From positions 1,426,001-1,490,000 of the forward strand of contig NZ_JAFDSS010000001.1 of the NCBI RefSeq assembly GCF_017831975.1: DNA of 64,000 bases, read 5' to 3'. The DNA is from Microbacterium terrae. Its GTDB lineage: Bacteria; Actinomycetota; Actinomycetes; Actinomycetales; Microbacteriaceae. A model generated the notes under the pieces. The model was not told the DNA's origin. It saw only the letters and a list, made by a program, of their open reading frames with translations, and made no database searches. This document shows, in pieces, positions 37,260-46,590 of the stretch (position 1 is its first letter; each line of letters starts with the position of its first letter). The position numbers and the translations under genes were made by a program.

Positions 37260-38018
37260 ATGTCCGGACACTCCAAGTGGGCCACGACGAAGCACAAGAA
37301 GGCCGTCATCGACTCTCGCCGTGCCAAATCGTGGGCCAAGCTCATCAAGAACATCGAAGTGGCTGCGAAGCTCGGCGGCCCCGATCTCCAGGGCAACCCG
37401 ACGCTGTTCGACGCGGTCCTGAAGGCCAAGAAGACGTCGGTCCCCAAAGACAACATCGACCGTGCGATCAAGCGCGGTGCGGGAATCGGCGGCGAGTCGG
37501 TCGAGTACACGTCGATCATGTACGAGGGCTACGGCCCCAACGGCGTCGCGCTCATGATCGAGTGTCTGACCGACAACAAGAACCGCGCCGCCGCAGAGGT
37601 GCGCACCGCGCTCTCGCGCAACGGCGGAACCCTCGCCGACCCGGGCAGCGTCGCCTACAACTTCACCCGCAAGGGCGTGATCGTGGTCTCGAGCGAGAGC
37701 GCCACCGAGGACGACCTGATGCTCGCGGTGCTCGAGGCAGGCGCCGAAGAGGTCGAGCCGCACGCGCAGGGCTTCGAGGTCGTCACCGAAGCGACCGACC
37801 TGGTGAGCGTGCGCACCGCGCTGCAGGAGGCCGAGATCGAGTACGAGTCTGCCGACGTCGAGTTCGTGCCGAACCTCAAGGTCGAGATCGACGCCGACAC
37901 CGCGCGCAAGATCTTCCGCCTCATCGACGCCCTCGAAGACAGCGACGACGTGCAGAACGTCTTCAGCAACTTCGACCTCTCACCCGAGGTGCAGGCGGAG
38001 CTCGAGGAAGACGAGTAG
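37260..38018 (+). CDS. yebC: YebC/PmpR family transcriptional/translational regulator
   Basis: A 252-residue member of the YebC family. It opens with [20 protein letters not shown], the family signature, and contains the [20 protein letters not shown] core near 90-110. YebC proteins are described as DNA-binding regulators. Recent work links some members to ribosome stalling at proline stretches; which applies here is unknown. It lies upstream of ruvCAB, an arrangement widespread in actinobacteria, but a strong hairpin separates it from ruvC. Confidence 0.93.
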   Translation: MSGHSKWATTKHKKAVIDSRRAKSWAKLIKNIEVAAKLGGPDLQGNPTLFDAVLKAKKTSVPKDNIDRAIKRGAGIGGESVEYTSIMYEGYGPNGVALMIECLTDNKNRAAAEVRTALSRNGGTLADPGSVAYNFTRKGVIVVSSESATEDDLMLAVLEAGAEEVEPHAQGFEVVTEATDLVSVRTALQEAEIEYESADVEFVPNLKVEIDADTARKIFRLIDALEDSDDVQNVFSNFDLSPEVQAELEEDE

Positions 38019-38037
38019 ACCGACTCGTGAGTCCGCC

Positions 38038-38072
38038 GTGCGGGGCGCGCCTGATGAGGGCGCGCCCCGCAC
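38038..38072 (+). terminator. Hairpin between yebC and ruvC
   Basis: GTGCGGGGCGCGCC and GGCGCGCCCCGCAC form a perfect 14-bp stem with a 7-base loop. It has no U-run but is strong enough to act as a terminator. Confidence 0.7.
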
Positions 38073-38077
38073 GCGTC

Positions 38078-38083
38078 TAGCGT
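38078..38083 (+). promoter_or_regulatory. -10 box of ruvC
   Basis: TAGCGT ends 6 bases before the ruvC GTG, directly after the yebC terminator. It predicts a near-leaderless ruvCAB transcript. Confidence 0.4.
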
Positions 38084-38089
38084 GGGGGA

Positions 38090-38662
38090 GTGGCATCCCG
38101 TTCCCCGTTGCGCGTGCTCGGCGTCGACCCCGGCCTCACCCGGTGCGGTGTGGGAGTCGTCGACGTCGCACCCGACCGATCGGCGAAGCTGGTGCACGTG
38201 GGCGTGGTCCGCTCCGACCCGTCCTGGCCGATCGCCGAGCGGCTCGCCGCGATCGCCGCGGGCCTCCGCGAGGTCTTCGACGCCCATTCGCCCGACGTCG
38301 TCGCGGTCGAGCGCGTGTTCGCGCAGCAGAACCGCACCTCGGTGATGGGTACCGCGCAGGCGAGCGGCATCGCACTGCTGATCGCGGGGGAGCGCGGCAT
38401 CCCCGCAGCCACGCACACCCCGTCGGAGGTGAAGGCCGCGGTCACCGGGTACGGCGCCGCCGACAAGATCCAGGTACAGACGATGGTCGCGCGGGTGCTG
38501 CGCCTCGATGCGCTGCCCAAGCCCGCCGACGCCGCGGACGCGCTGGCCCTCGCACTGTGTCACGCCTGGCGAGGCGGGAGCTCGGCGGGAGCCGCGGCGT
38601 CCGCACCGCTCACGCCGGCGCAGCAGGCCTGGGCCGACGCCGAGAGGCTCGCTCGCCGATGA
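38090..38662 (+). CDS. ruvC: Holliday junction resolvase RuvC
   Basis: Dimeric endonuclease that cuts Holliday junctions on RuvAB-bound DNA. It has 190 residues with the four acidic metal ligands in place: D13 ([11 protein letters not shown]), E74 ([10 protein letters not shown]), D147 and D150 ([13 protein letters not shown]). The ATHTPSEVK segment near 108 is also typical. It starts with GTG and is followed 61 bases later by ruvA. Confidence 0.95.
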   Translation: MASRSPLRVLGVDPGLTRCGVGVVDVAPDRSAKLVHVGVVRSDPSWPIAERLAAIAAGLREVFDAHSPDVVAVERVFAQQNRTSVMGTAQASGIALLIAGERGIPAATHTPSEVKAAVTGYGAADKIQVQTMVARVLRLDALPKPADAADALALALCHAWRGGSSAGAAASAPLTPAQQAWADAERLARR

Positions 38663-38723
38663 CGCCCGGGCGGCAGCGCGTGTCGCTCGAACAAATGTCC
38701 GAAGCCGCCTCTAGGCTCTCAGC

Positions 38724-39350
38724 ATGATCTCGTCGCTCCGCGGCCGTGTGCTGCACCTCGAACCCGATGTCGTCATCGTCGACGTCGGTGGCGTCGGCTT
38801 CTCGGTCGCCGTCACGCCGCAGCTGTCGCGCACGTTCCACGTCGGCGACGACATCGTCCTGCACACGAACCTCGTCGTGCGCGAAGACGCACTGTCGCTG
38901 TTCGGCTTCGCCGAGCGCGACCAGCTTCTCGTCTTCCTCCAGCTGATCAGCGTGTCGGGCGTCGGCCCCAAGTCGGCACTGGGAGTACTCGCGACGCTGA
39001 CCGTCGACCAGATCGCGCAGGCCGTCGCCGATGACGACGACGCCCCGTTCCGTCGGGTGTCGGGCATCGGCCCGAAGACTGCGAAGCTCATCGTCGTGCA
39101 GCTCGCCGGCAAGCTCCAGGTGACGACTGCCGCGGCCGGTGCCGCCCCCGGCGCGCCCGCCGCTGCGGCCGTCGTCGGTCAGGTCGTGGCGGCGCTCGTC
39201 GGGCTCGGCTGGAGCGAGCGCGTAGCCGCCGAGGCCGCAGCGCCCGTGGTCGACGCCGCGACCGATGCGCAGCGCGGCGACGTGTCGGCGCTGCTGCGCC
39301 TCACCCTCGCCACGCTCGGACCGGCCCGCAAGGAGCCCGCCGGTGGATGA
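38724..39350 (+). CDS. ruvA: Holliday junction branch migration protein RuvA
   Basis: Tetrameric protein that binds four-way junctions and loads RuvB. It has 208 residues. An OB fold (1-63) starts [21 protein letters not shown]. Two helix-hairpin-helix motifs follow: [11 protein letters not shown] near 75 and [13 protein letters not shown] near 110. After an Ala-rich flexible linker (133-150) comes the RuvB-binding domain III. The last 8 bases overlap the ruvB start. Confidence 0.95.
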   Translation: MISSLRGRVLHLEPDVVIVDVGGVGFSVAVTPQLSRTFHVGDDIVLHTNLVVREDALSLFGFAERDQLLVFLQLISVSGVGPKSALGVLATLTVDQIAQAVADDDDAPFRRVSGIGPKTAKLIVVQLAGKLQVTTAAAGAAPGAPAAAAVVGQVVAALVGLGWSERVAAEAAAPVVDAATDAQRGDVSALLRLTLATLGPARKEPAGG

Positions 39351-40401
39351 GCCCCGCGATCCCGCCCAGGCGCAGGACGAGATCGAGCTCGCCGTCGAAG
39401 GCGCGCTGCGGCCTGCGTCGCTCGCGGAGTTCGTCGGGCAGCACAAGGTGCGCGCGCAGATGCAGCTGCTGCTCGAGGCCGCTGCCATGCAGGATCGCCC
39501 CGCCGACCACATCCTGCTCTCCGGGCCTCCCGGGCTCGGCAAGACGACCCTCGCGATGATCGTCGCCCACGAGAGCGGGAGGCCCCTGCGCCTGTCGTCG
39601 GGGCCGGCGATCCAGCACGCCGGAGACCTGGCGGCGCTGCTGTCGAGCCTCACGCCGGGCGAGGTGCTGTTCATCGACGAGATCCACCGCATGGCGCGTT
39701 CCGCGGAAGAGATGCTGTATCTCGCGATGGAGGACTTCCGCATCGACATCATGGTCGGGAAGGGAGCCGGGGCCACCAGCATCCCGCTCGATCTCGCACC
39801 GTTCACCCTCGTCGGCGCGACGACGCGCGCCGGCCTGCTGCCCAATCCGCTGCGCGACCGGTTCGGGTTCACCGCGCACCTGGAGTACTACGAGCCCGAC
39901 GAGCTCGAGAAGGTCGTCGAGCGTTCGGCCACGATGCTCGGCGTCGGTGTGCCCGCACACGCACGCGCCGAGATCGCGCGCCGCTCGCGCGGCACACCCC
40001 GCATCGCGAACCGTCTGCTGCGCCGGGTGCGTGACTACGCACTCGTGCACGGGGGTGCGGATCGCGCCTCCACCGGGCCCCGCGGCGGTCCCACCGCGAC
40101 GCAGGCCGATGTGAACGCGGCTCTCGAGCTGTACGACGTCGACCGGATCGGTCTCGACCGCCTCGACCGGGCAGTGCTCGACGCCCTGGTGCACCGATTC
40201 CGCGGCGGACCGGTGGGGCTCAGCACGCTCGCCGTCTCGGTCGGCGAAGAGGGCGAGACGATCGAATCGGTCGTCGAGCCGTACCTCGTGAGGATCGGAT
40301 TCATGGGCCGGACCCCCCGCGGCCGTATCGCCACCCCCGATGCGTACGCGCACCTGGGCGCCCGGCACCCGGAGTCGGTGCTGGGACTGCATGACCTATA
40401 A
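39343..40401 (+). CDS. ruvB: Holliday junction branch migration ATPase RuvB
   Basis: Hexameric AAA+ motor that drives branch migration with RuvA. It has 352 residues. Walker A is GPPGLGKTT (61-69), Walker B is VLFIDEIHR (108-116), sensor 1 is [10 protein letters not shown] and the arginine finger lies in LRDRFG. The C-terminal winged helix ends near [12 protein letters not shown] at 39343 overlaps ruvA and gives the usual N-terminus. Its TAA stop is part of a perfect TATAAT box for the next operon. Confidence 0.96.
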   Translation: MDEPRDPAQAQDEIELAVEGALRPASLAEFVGQHKVRAQMQLLLEAAAMQDRPADHILLSGPPGLGKTTLAMIVAHESGRPLRLSSGPAIQHAGDLAALLSSLTPGEVLFIDEIHRMARSAEEMLYLAMEDFRIDIMVGKGAGATSIPLDLAPFTLVGATTRAGLLPNPLRDRFGFTAHLEYYEPDELEKVVERSATMLGVGVPAHARAEIARRSRGTPRIANRLLRRVRDYALVHGGADRASTGPRGGPTATQADVNAALELYDVDRIGLDRLDRAVLDALVHRFRGGPVGLSTLAVSVGEEGETIESVVEPYLVRIGFMGRTPRGRIATPDAYAHLGARHPESVLGLHDL

Positions 40402-40402
40402 T
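40397..40402 (+). promoter_or_regulatory. -10 box (TATAAT) of the yajC-secDF operon
   Basis: A perfect consensus TATAAT overlaps the stop codon of ruvB. No good -35 element is seen upstream. The transcript would have a leader of about 75 bases that contains TGGAGGC (40408-40414) and its complement GCCTCCA (40471-40477), which could pair just before the yajC start. Confidence 0.55.
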
Positions 40403-40483
40403 CGCTGGAGGCTTCAGCCCACCCCCCTCCTCCAAGGCACCGCCGCCACGGCGCGCGCCTGACCCGAAAGGTGCCTCCAGCAC

Positions 40484-40930
40484 ATGGACTTCGCCACGTT
40501 CTTCCAGCAGTACGGTCTCATCCTCCTGCTGGTCGCCCTCCTGATCTTCATGTTCTGGAGCTCGCGTCGTCGCATGCAGAAGCAGAAGGTCGAGCAGGAG
40601 GAGCGCGCACGCCAGACCGTTCCCGGCGCCGAAGTGCTGCTGCAGGGCGGCCTGTACGGCACGATCGTCGCCTACGACCCCGAGAACCTCGACCAGCCCG
40701 CGGTCGTCGAGATCGCCCCGGGCGTCGACATCAAGGTGCACAGCCAGGCCATCCTCCGCGTGGTCACGCCCACGGCCGCCGTCGAAGCCGAGCCCGCGCT
40801 CGACGGCTCGCACGACGACCTGCCCGCTGAGGAGCCCGTCGCCGCATCGGCCGACGACGCGGTCGTCGCTGACGCCCCGGCCACTGACGCCGACGGCGAC
40901 AGCGAGACCGGCACCAAGCCCCAGGCCTGA
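40484..40930 (+). CDS. yajC: Preprotein translocase subunit YajC
   Basis: Small inner-membrane partner of SecD and SecF in the accessory Sec complex. It has 148 residues: one membrane helix (about 10-26, YGLILLLVALLIFMFW), a basic stop (SSRRRMQKQK), the soluble YajC core to about 95 (GAEVLLQGGLYGTIV), and an acidic Ala-rich C-terminal tail longer than in E. coli. secD follows 38 bases later. Confidence 0.92.
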   Translation: MDFATFFQQYGLILLLVALLIFMFWSSRRRMQKQKVEQEERARQTVPGAEVLLQGGLYGTIVAYDPENLDQPAVVEIAPGVDIKVHSQAILRVVTPTAAVEAEPALDGSHDDLPAEEPVAASADDAVVADAPATDADGDSETGTKPQA

Positions 40931-40968
40931 CTTCCCGCCCGTTCGGGCCCCCTCAGAAAGCTGATTCC

Positions 40969-42702
40969 GTGGCGACATCCACCCCCGTCCGGCATGCGTG
41001 GCGCGCGCTCACCGGTCTGATCACGATCACCGCCGTGCTGTTCGGCATCAACGCGCTCGGCGTGTACGTGTTCCAGCAGAGCTCGTGGGTTCCCGAGCTC
41101 GCGCTCGACCTGCAGGGCGGGACGCAGATCGTCCTCGAGGCGCAGACCGAGGAAGGCGCGCAGCCGACCGAGGAGCAGATGGCCCAGGCCGTCACGATCA
41201 TCCGTCAGCGCGTCGACGCCTCGGGCGTCGGCGAGGCCGAGGTGACCACGCAGTCGGGCAACCAGATCGTGGTCTCGATCCCCGGTGAGGCCGACGAGGA
41301 GACCCGTCAGCGCATCGAGGCGTCGGCGCAGCTCCAGCTGCGTCCGGTGCTGTACACGGGCGCGCCCGTGACCTCGTACGTCGGCGACGACGGAGCGGAG
41401 ACCCCGTTCCCGACGCCCGACCCGACGCTCGAGGCCACGCCCACCGCGGAGCCGACCGACGCCAGCGACCTGGCGTGGATCACCCCGGCGCTCCAGGCCG
41501 AGTTCCTCGCCTACGACTGCGACGCGCCGTCGAACGACCCCGCCACCGAGCCTGCCGACCAGCCGCTCATCACGTGCGAGGCCGATGGTTCGGCGAAGTA
41601 CATCCTCGGTCCGGTGGAGCTCGACGGCTCGTCGATCGACGACGCGACCTTCGGCCTGCAGCAGAGCAACGGCCAGTGGGCGGTCAACCTCAGCTTCGAC
41701 GACGAGGGAACCACCATCTTCGGTGAGATCAGCCAGCGCCTCTACGGCGCCACCTCGCCGCAGAACCAGTTCGCGTTCGTGCTCGACGGCTACGTGATCT
41801 CGGCTCCCTCGATGAACGCGGTCATCCTGACCGGCGACCCCAGCATCACGGGAAGCTTCACCCAGGAGACCGCCAAGGTCCTCGCCGACCAGCTCAAGTA
41901 CGGCGCCCTGCCGCTGAGCTTCACCGTCGAGAGCTCCAACTCGATCTCGGCGACGCTCGGCTCGCAGCAGCTGCAGATCGGCCTCATCGCGGGCCTCATC
42001 GGTCTCGCGCTCGTCGCGATCTACTCGCTCATCGTGTACCGGGCACTCGGCTTCATCATCATCGCGTCGCTCGCGGTGATGGCGGTGCTGACCTACATCA
42101 CGCTCTGCATCCTCGGCTGGCGCATGGGCTTCCGCCTGTCGCTCGCCGGTGTCGCGGGCCTCATCGTCACGATCGGCTTCACTGCGGACTCGTTCATCGT
42201 GTACTTCGAACGCATCCGCGACGAGCTCCGCGACGGCAAGACCATCACCGGTGCAGTCGAGGACGGCTGGTCGCGCGCGAAGCGCACGATCTACATCTCG
42301 AAGTCGATCAACATCCTCGCGGCGATCGTGCTGTACATCCTCGCCGACTCCACGGTGAAGGGCTTCGCATTCACGCTCGGCCTCACGACGGCGATCGACG
42401 TGCTCATCTTCATCCTGTTCACCCACCCGGTGCTGCAGCTGCTCGCGCGCACGAGGTTCTTCGGGTCGGGGCATCCGCTGTCCGGACTCGACCCTGCAGC
42501 TCTCGGCGCCGTCTACCGCGGCCGCGCGCAGTTCCGCGCCCCGGCAGCCGCGGTGTCGGCCGGCGCTGCGCGCCGTCAGGCGAAGTCGCGAGGCGAGGCA
42601 GCCAGGCGCCAGACCATCGCCGAGCGCAAGCAGGCGGAACTCGCCGCGTCGGGGGCCGATGCGGGCAGACCGGGCACGAACACCCAGGAGGGTGACGACT
42701 GA
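40969..42702 (+). CDS. secD: Protein translocase subunit SecD
   Basis: Proton-driven accessory subunit that pulls exported proteins through SecYEG. It has 577 residues. The first membrane helix is at 12-33. The motif LALDLQGGTQIVLEA follows near 44. The large outer P1 region includes a low-complexity Pro/Thr-rich insert near 145-165. Five more membrane helices follow, starting GLIAGLIGLALVAIYSLIV near 343. A basic, Ala-rich cytoplasmic tail (about 520-577) is longer than in many homologues. The stop overlaps the secF start (TGATG). Confidence 0.95.
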   Translation: MATSTPVRHAWRALTGLITITAVLFGINALGVYVFQQSSWVPELALDLQGGTQIVLEAQTEEGAQPTEEQMAQAVTIIRQRVDASGVGEAEVTTQSGNQIVVSIPGEADEETRQRIEASAQLQLRPVLYTGAPVTSYVGDDGAETPFPTPDPTLEATPTAEPTDASDLAWITPALQAEFLAYDCDAPSNDPATEPADQPLITCEADGSAKYILGPVELDGSSIDDATFGLQQSNGQWAVNLSFDDEGTTIFGEISQRLYGATSPQNQFAFVLDGYVISAPSMNAVILTGDPSITGSFTQETAKVLADQLKYGALPLSFTVESSNSISATLGSQQLQIGLIAGLIGLALVAIYSLIVYRALGFIIIASLAVMAVLTYITLCILGWRMGFRLSLAGVAGLIVTIGFTADSFIVYFERIRDELRDGKTITGAVEDGWSRAKRTIYISKSINILAAIVLYILADSTVKGFAFTLGLTTAIDVLIFILFTHPVLQLLARTRFFGSGHPLSGLDPAALGAVYRGRAQFRAPAAAVSAGAARRQAKSRGEAARRQTIAERKQAELAASGADAGRPGTNTQEGDD

Positions 42703-43694
42703 TGCGCTCCATGAGCCAGTTCGGCAACGACCTCTACACCGGCAAGACGTCGATCCCGTTCATCGGACGACGGAAGCTGTGGTTCCTCATCGCCGCGATC
42801 CTCGTGATCGGGTCGGCGCTCGTGCCGGTCTTCCGCCCGATGCAGTTCTCGATCGAGTTCACGGGCGGGTCGCAGTTCACCGTCAGCGGCGTCGCGACGC
42901 CGGTCGACCAGGCACCGGCCACCGAGGCGGTGCAGTCCGTCGTGCCCGACGCCGTGACGAAGGTCGTCACCGTCGGCGAAGACACCGTCCGCGTGCAGAC
43001 CGACCAGATGACCGACGCCGAGAGCCGTGAGGTCTCGGCCGCCCTCGCCGAGGCCTACGATGTGCCCCCGTCGGAGGTGAGCTACTCGTTCATCGGCCCC
43101 AGCTGGGGAGCGGACGTCACGCGCACCTCGCTGTGGGGCCTCGCGATCTTCCTCGCGCTGACCTTCCTCATCCTCGCGCTGTACTTCCGCACCTGGAAGA
43201 TGTCGGTCTCGGCCATCATCGGCCTCGTCGACGTGCTCGTCATCACGATCGGCGTCTACGCGCTGTTCGGCTTCGAGATCTCGCCCGCGGCGGTCATCGG
43301 CTTCCTGACGATCCTCTCGTACGCCCTGTACGACACGACGGTCGTGTTCGACAAGATCAGAGAGAACACCAGCGAGGACGGCGAGGTGTCGGGTCGCACG
43401 TTCGGCGAATCCGTCAACCTCGGCGTCAACCAGACGCTGGTGCGCTCGATCAACACGACCGTCGTCGCGGTCCTCCCGACGGGGGCGATCCTCTTCATCG
43501 GCCTGGTGTGGGTGGGCGCGCAGACGCTCACCGACCTGTCGCTGTCGATCTTCGTCGGAACGATCGTCGCGGCGTACTCGACGATCTTCGTGGCTGCGCC
43601 GCTGTACTCGCTCTTCCGCGAGAACGAGGCGCCGATCAAGGCGCGTGACGAGCGGCTGCTCGCCGCCCGCGCCCTCGCTGTCACGCCGGTCTGA
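42702..43694 (+). CDS. secF: Protein translocase subunit SecF
   Basis: Partner of SecD. It has 330 residues and six membrane helices. The first is followed by IEFTGGSQFTVSG near 46, the SecF version of the D1 motif. The DxxxVxFDKIREN segment (YDTTVVFDKIREN near 205) and the final helices are typical. It is translationally coupled to secD. A predicted promoter for rel follows its stop. Confidence 0.95.
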   Translation: MRSMSQFGNDLYTGKTSIPFIGRRKLWFLIAAILVIGSALVPVFRPMQFSIEFTGGSQFTVSGVATPVDQAPATEAVQSVVPDAVTKVVTVGEDTVRVQTDQMTDAESREVSAALAEAYDVPPSEVSYSFIGPSWGADVTRTSLWGLAIFLALTFLILALYFRTWKMSVSAIIGLVDVLVITIGVYALFGFEISPAAVIGFLTILSYALYDTTVVFDKIRENTSEDGEVSGRTFGESVNLGVNQTLVRSINTTVVAVLPTGAILFIGLVWVGAQTLTDLSLSIFVGTIVAAYSTIFVAAPLYSLFRENEAPIKARDERLLAARALAVTPV

Positions 43695-43718
43695 CCGGGT
43701 GACGCGCGGGCGTAGGAT
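43691..43718 (+). promoter_or_regulatory. Possible rel promoter
   Basis: CTGACC (43691-43696) and TAGGAT (43713-43718) are 16 bases apart, just after secF and 31 bases before the rel GTG. GGAGGGGAG (43733-43741) is the ribosome-binding site. Confidence 0.35.
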
Positions 43719-43748
43719 GAGGACGTCCGGCGGAGGGGAGCTCATTTC

Positions 43749-45998
43749 GTGACCGAGACCGTTCCCCCCGCCCAGTCCTCGTCGCTGCGCCGCCTGGTTC
43801 CCCGCATCTTCTCGCGGTCGGCGCGACGTGACGACGTCGAGCAGCTGCTGCGCACGGTCCGGACCCACCACCCCAAGGGCGACCTCTCGATCGTCGAGCG
43901 CGCCTACCAGGTCGCCGAGAAGGCGCACTCCGGGCAAGCCCGGCAGAGCGGCGAGCCGTACATCACCCACCCGCTGGCCGTCGCGCAGATCCTCGCGGAT
44001 CTGGGGCTCGGCCCTCGGGCGATCGCCGCGGCACTGCTCCACGACACCGTCGAAGACACCGGGTACGAGCTCGACGCCCTGGCGGCGGAGTTCGGCGACG
44101 AGGTCGCCATGCTCGTCGACGGCGTCACCAAGCTCGACAAGGTCAAGTACGGCGACAGCGCGCAAGCCGAGACCGTCCGCAAGATGATCGTCGCGATGTC
44201 GAGAGACATCCGCGTGCTCCTGATCAAGCTCGCCGACCGCCTCCACAACGCGCGCACCTGGGGCTTCGTCCCGCCCGAGAAGGCGCGCAAGAAGGCTACC
44301 GAGACGCTCGAGATCTATGCGCCGCTCGCGCACCGCCTCGGCATCCAGACCATCAAGTCGGAGCTCGAGGACCTCTCCTTCGCCGTTCTGCACCCGAAGC
44401 TCTACGCCGAGATCGACAGCCTCGTCAAGCAGCGCACCCCGCAGCGCGAGCAGTACGTGCAGAACGTGATCGACTCGGTCGACCAGGACCTCCGCGAGCT
44501 GCGCATCCGCGGCCGGGTGATGGGCCGCCCCAAGCAGCTGTACTCCGTGTACCAGAAGATGGTCGTGCGCGGTCGCGAGTTCGACGACATCTACGACCTC
44601 ATCGGCATCCGCATCCTGGTCGGAAGCGTCCGCGACTGCTACGCCGTGCTCGGCGCGATCCACGCGCGGTGGACGCCGCTGCCCGGGCGGTTCAAGGACT
44701 ACATCGCGACCCCCAAGTTCAACCTGTACCAGTCGCTGCACACGACGGTGATCGGCCCCGGCGGGCGCACCGTCGAGATCCAGATCCGCACGCACGAGAT
44801 GCACCAGCAGGCCGAGTACGGCGTCGCCGCGCACTGGAAGTACAAAGAGCGGATGAACGGCGCCAAGCCCGACGCCAAGTCGCTCGACACCGACATGGCG
44901 TGGCTCGCGCACATCTCGGACTGGCAGGCCGAGACCGCCGATCCCGGCGAGTTCCTCGATTCGCTGCGGTTCGAGATCGGTGCCAAAGAGGTCTACGTCT
45001 TCACCCCGAAGGGGCGCGTCGTCGGCCTCCCGTCGGGTGCGACCCCGGTCGACTTCGCGTATGCGGTGCACACCGAGATCGGCCACCGCACCATGGGTGC
45101 GAAGGTGAACGGGCGCCTGGTGCCCCTCGAGTCGAGCCTGAAGAGCGGCGACGTCGTCGAGGTCTTCACCTCCAAGAACCCCGACGCCGGCCCCAGCCAG
45201 GACTGGCTCGGGTTCGTCAAGAGCACGCGCGCGCGCAACAAGATCCGCGGGTGGTTCACCAAGGAGCGCCGCGAAGAGGCGATCGAGCAGGGCAAGGAGT
45301 CGATCGCGCGCGCGATGCGTCGCCAGAACCTGCCGCTGCAGCGCCTGATGAGCCAGGACTCGTTCAGCGAGGTCGCCCACCAGCTGCGGTACGAAGACGT
45401 CTCGGCGCTCTACGCCGCCGTCGGCGAGGGACACGTCTCGACGCAGTCGGTGATCGAGAAGGTCACCGCGCTCGTCGGCGCGAACGACACCACGACGGGC
45501 CCGATCGACATCCCTGTGGTGGGTCGGTCGCGCCAGCCGCGCAACGGCGACTCGGGTGTGCTCGTGCGAGGCGCCCCCGACATCCTCGTCAAGCTCGCGA
45601 AGTGCTGCACCCCGGTGCCGGGCGACGAGGTCGTCGGCTTCGTGACCCGCGGCAGCGGCGTTTCGGTGCACCGCGCCGACTGCACGAACGTGAAGTCGCT
45701 GATGCAGGATCCCGAGCGCCTCATCGAGGTGGAGTGGGCGCCGACCACGAAGAGCGTCTTCCTGGTGCAGATCCAGGTCGAGGCGCTCGACCGCTCCGGC
45801 CTGCTGAGCGACGTCACGCGGGTGCTCAGCGAGCACCACGTGAACATCCTGTCTGCGACGGTGTCGACGAGCAACGACCGGCTCGCGCTCAGCCGCTTCG
45901 TGTTCGAGATGGGCGACATCGTCCACCTCGACCGGGTGCTCAACGCCGTGCGTCGCATCGACGCCGTCTATGACGTGTACCGCGTCACGTCGTCCTGA
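43749..45998 (+). CDS. rel: Bifunctional (p)ppGpp synthetase/hydrolase (Rel)
   Basis: Stringent-response enzyme that makes and degrades (p)ppGpp. It has 749 residues. The HD hydrolase domain has H74 ([12 protein letters not shown]), HD at 98-99 ([12 protein letters not shown]) and KLADRLHN near 160. The synthetase domain contains DLIGIRILV near 282 and [13 protein letters not shown] near 322. A TGS domain ([23 protein letters not shown], read from about 415), a conserved-cysteine region ([14 protein letters not shown] near 617) and a C-terminal ACT domain follow. All catalytic residues look intact, so both activities are expected. Its last 14 bases overlap the convergent AbiEi-like gene. Confidence 0.96.
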   Translation: MTETVPPAQSSSLRRLVPRIFSRSARRDDVEQLLRTVRTHHPKGDLSIVERAYQVAEKAHSGQARQSGEPYITHPLAVAQILADLGLGPRAIAAALLHDTVEDTGYELDALAAEFGDEVAMLVDGVTKLDKVKYGDSAQAETVRKMIVAMSRDIRVLLIKLADRLHNARTWGFVPPEKARKKATETLEIYAPLAHRLGIQTIKSELEDLSFAVLHPKLYAEIDSLVKQRTPQREQYVQNVIDSVDQDLRELRIRGRVMGRPKQLYSVYQKMVVRGREFDDIYDLIGIRILVGSVRDCYAVLGAIHARWTPLPGRFKDYIATPKFNLYQSLHTTVIGPGGRTVEIQIRTHEMHQQAEYGVAAHWKYKERMNGAKPDAKSLDTDMAWLAHISDWQAETADPGEFLDSLRFEIGAKEVYVFTPKGRVVGLPSGATPVDFAYAVHTEIGHRTMGAKVNGRLVPLESSLKSGDVVEVFTSKNPDAGPSQDWLGFVKSTRARNKIRGWFTKERREEAIEQGKESIARAMRRQNLPLQRLMSQDSFSEVAHQLRYEDVSALYAAVGEGHVSTQSVIEKVTALVGANDTTTGPIDIPVVGRSRQPRNGDSGVLVRGAPDILVKLAKCCTPVPGDEVVGFVTRGSGVSVHRADCTNVKSLMQDPERLIEVEWAPTTKSVFLVQIQVEALDRSGLLSDVTRVLSEHHVNILSATVSTSNDRLALSRFVFEMGDIVHLDRVLNAVRRIDAVYDVYRVTSS

Positions 45999-46536
45999 GT
46001 CCGGCCCCGAGCGTCGTCAGCACCGCGATCGCGGAGCGCTTGTGGGGGAGCGCGCCACGGTGCAGCCCCACGATGGCCGCGTCGACGACATCGGGTCCCG
46101 CGTGCTCGGCCATCAGGCCGACGACGCGGCGGTGCTCGGCGTCGGGAACGCGGGCGAGATCGGCGAGGGTGCGTGAGGCGGTGGTGACGAGGACGCCGCC
46201 GCGGCGTTCGACGTCGGTCGCCGCGAGCGCGACGTCGCGATAGACGACGCGACGCGTCGGCACGTGATGGATGCGGCGCGCCACCGCCCGCTGCAGCGTA
46301 TGACGCGCGGGTGGATCCGGCAGGGCGCCGTGGATCCACGCAGCCGACAGATGGGTCGCCGCCAGGATGCCCCGGGTCAGTTCGCCGAGCGAGCCGGCGC
46401 GGATGGCAGCGGTCTCGACCGCATCCGCGGGCATGTACGCGTCGCCGACCTCGACGACGTCGCCGTCGAGGCGCGCCGCGCACAGCTCGGCCTGCGAGAG
46501 CCGATCACCGCTGAAGTAGACGAACGGGGATCCCAT
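45985..46536 (-). CDS. AbiEi-like (type IV antitoxin-related) protein, orphan
   Basis: A 183-residue protein. The visible pattern resembles the C-terminal part of actinobacterial AbiEi-type antitoxins: [18 protein letters not shown] near 17, [15 protein letters not shown] near 62, [16 protein letters not shown] near 115. No winged helix is obvious in front of it, and no AbiEii nucleotidyltransferase gene lies beside it. It may be a lone regulator or a remnant. The family call is moderate. The gene converges with rel and shares 14 bases with it. Confidence 0.55.
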   Translation of the reverse strand: MGSPFVYFSGDRLSQAELCAARLDGDVVEVGDAYMPADAVETAAIRAGSLGELTRGILAATHLSAAWIHGALPDPPARHTLQRAVARRIHHVPTRRVVYRDVALAATDVERRGGVLVTTASRTLADLARVPDAEHRRVVGLMAEHAGPDVVDAAIVGLHRGALPHKRSAIAVLTTLGAGLRTT

Positions 46537-46590
46537 ACGGGAATCGTGCCCGATCCCCGTACCACGGTCCGAAGACCTGTGGACAACCGA

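Noticed and set aside
42576..45926. Long minus-strand frame across secF and rel
   Set aside because: secF and rel are unambiguous on the plus strand; the antisense frame has no domain.
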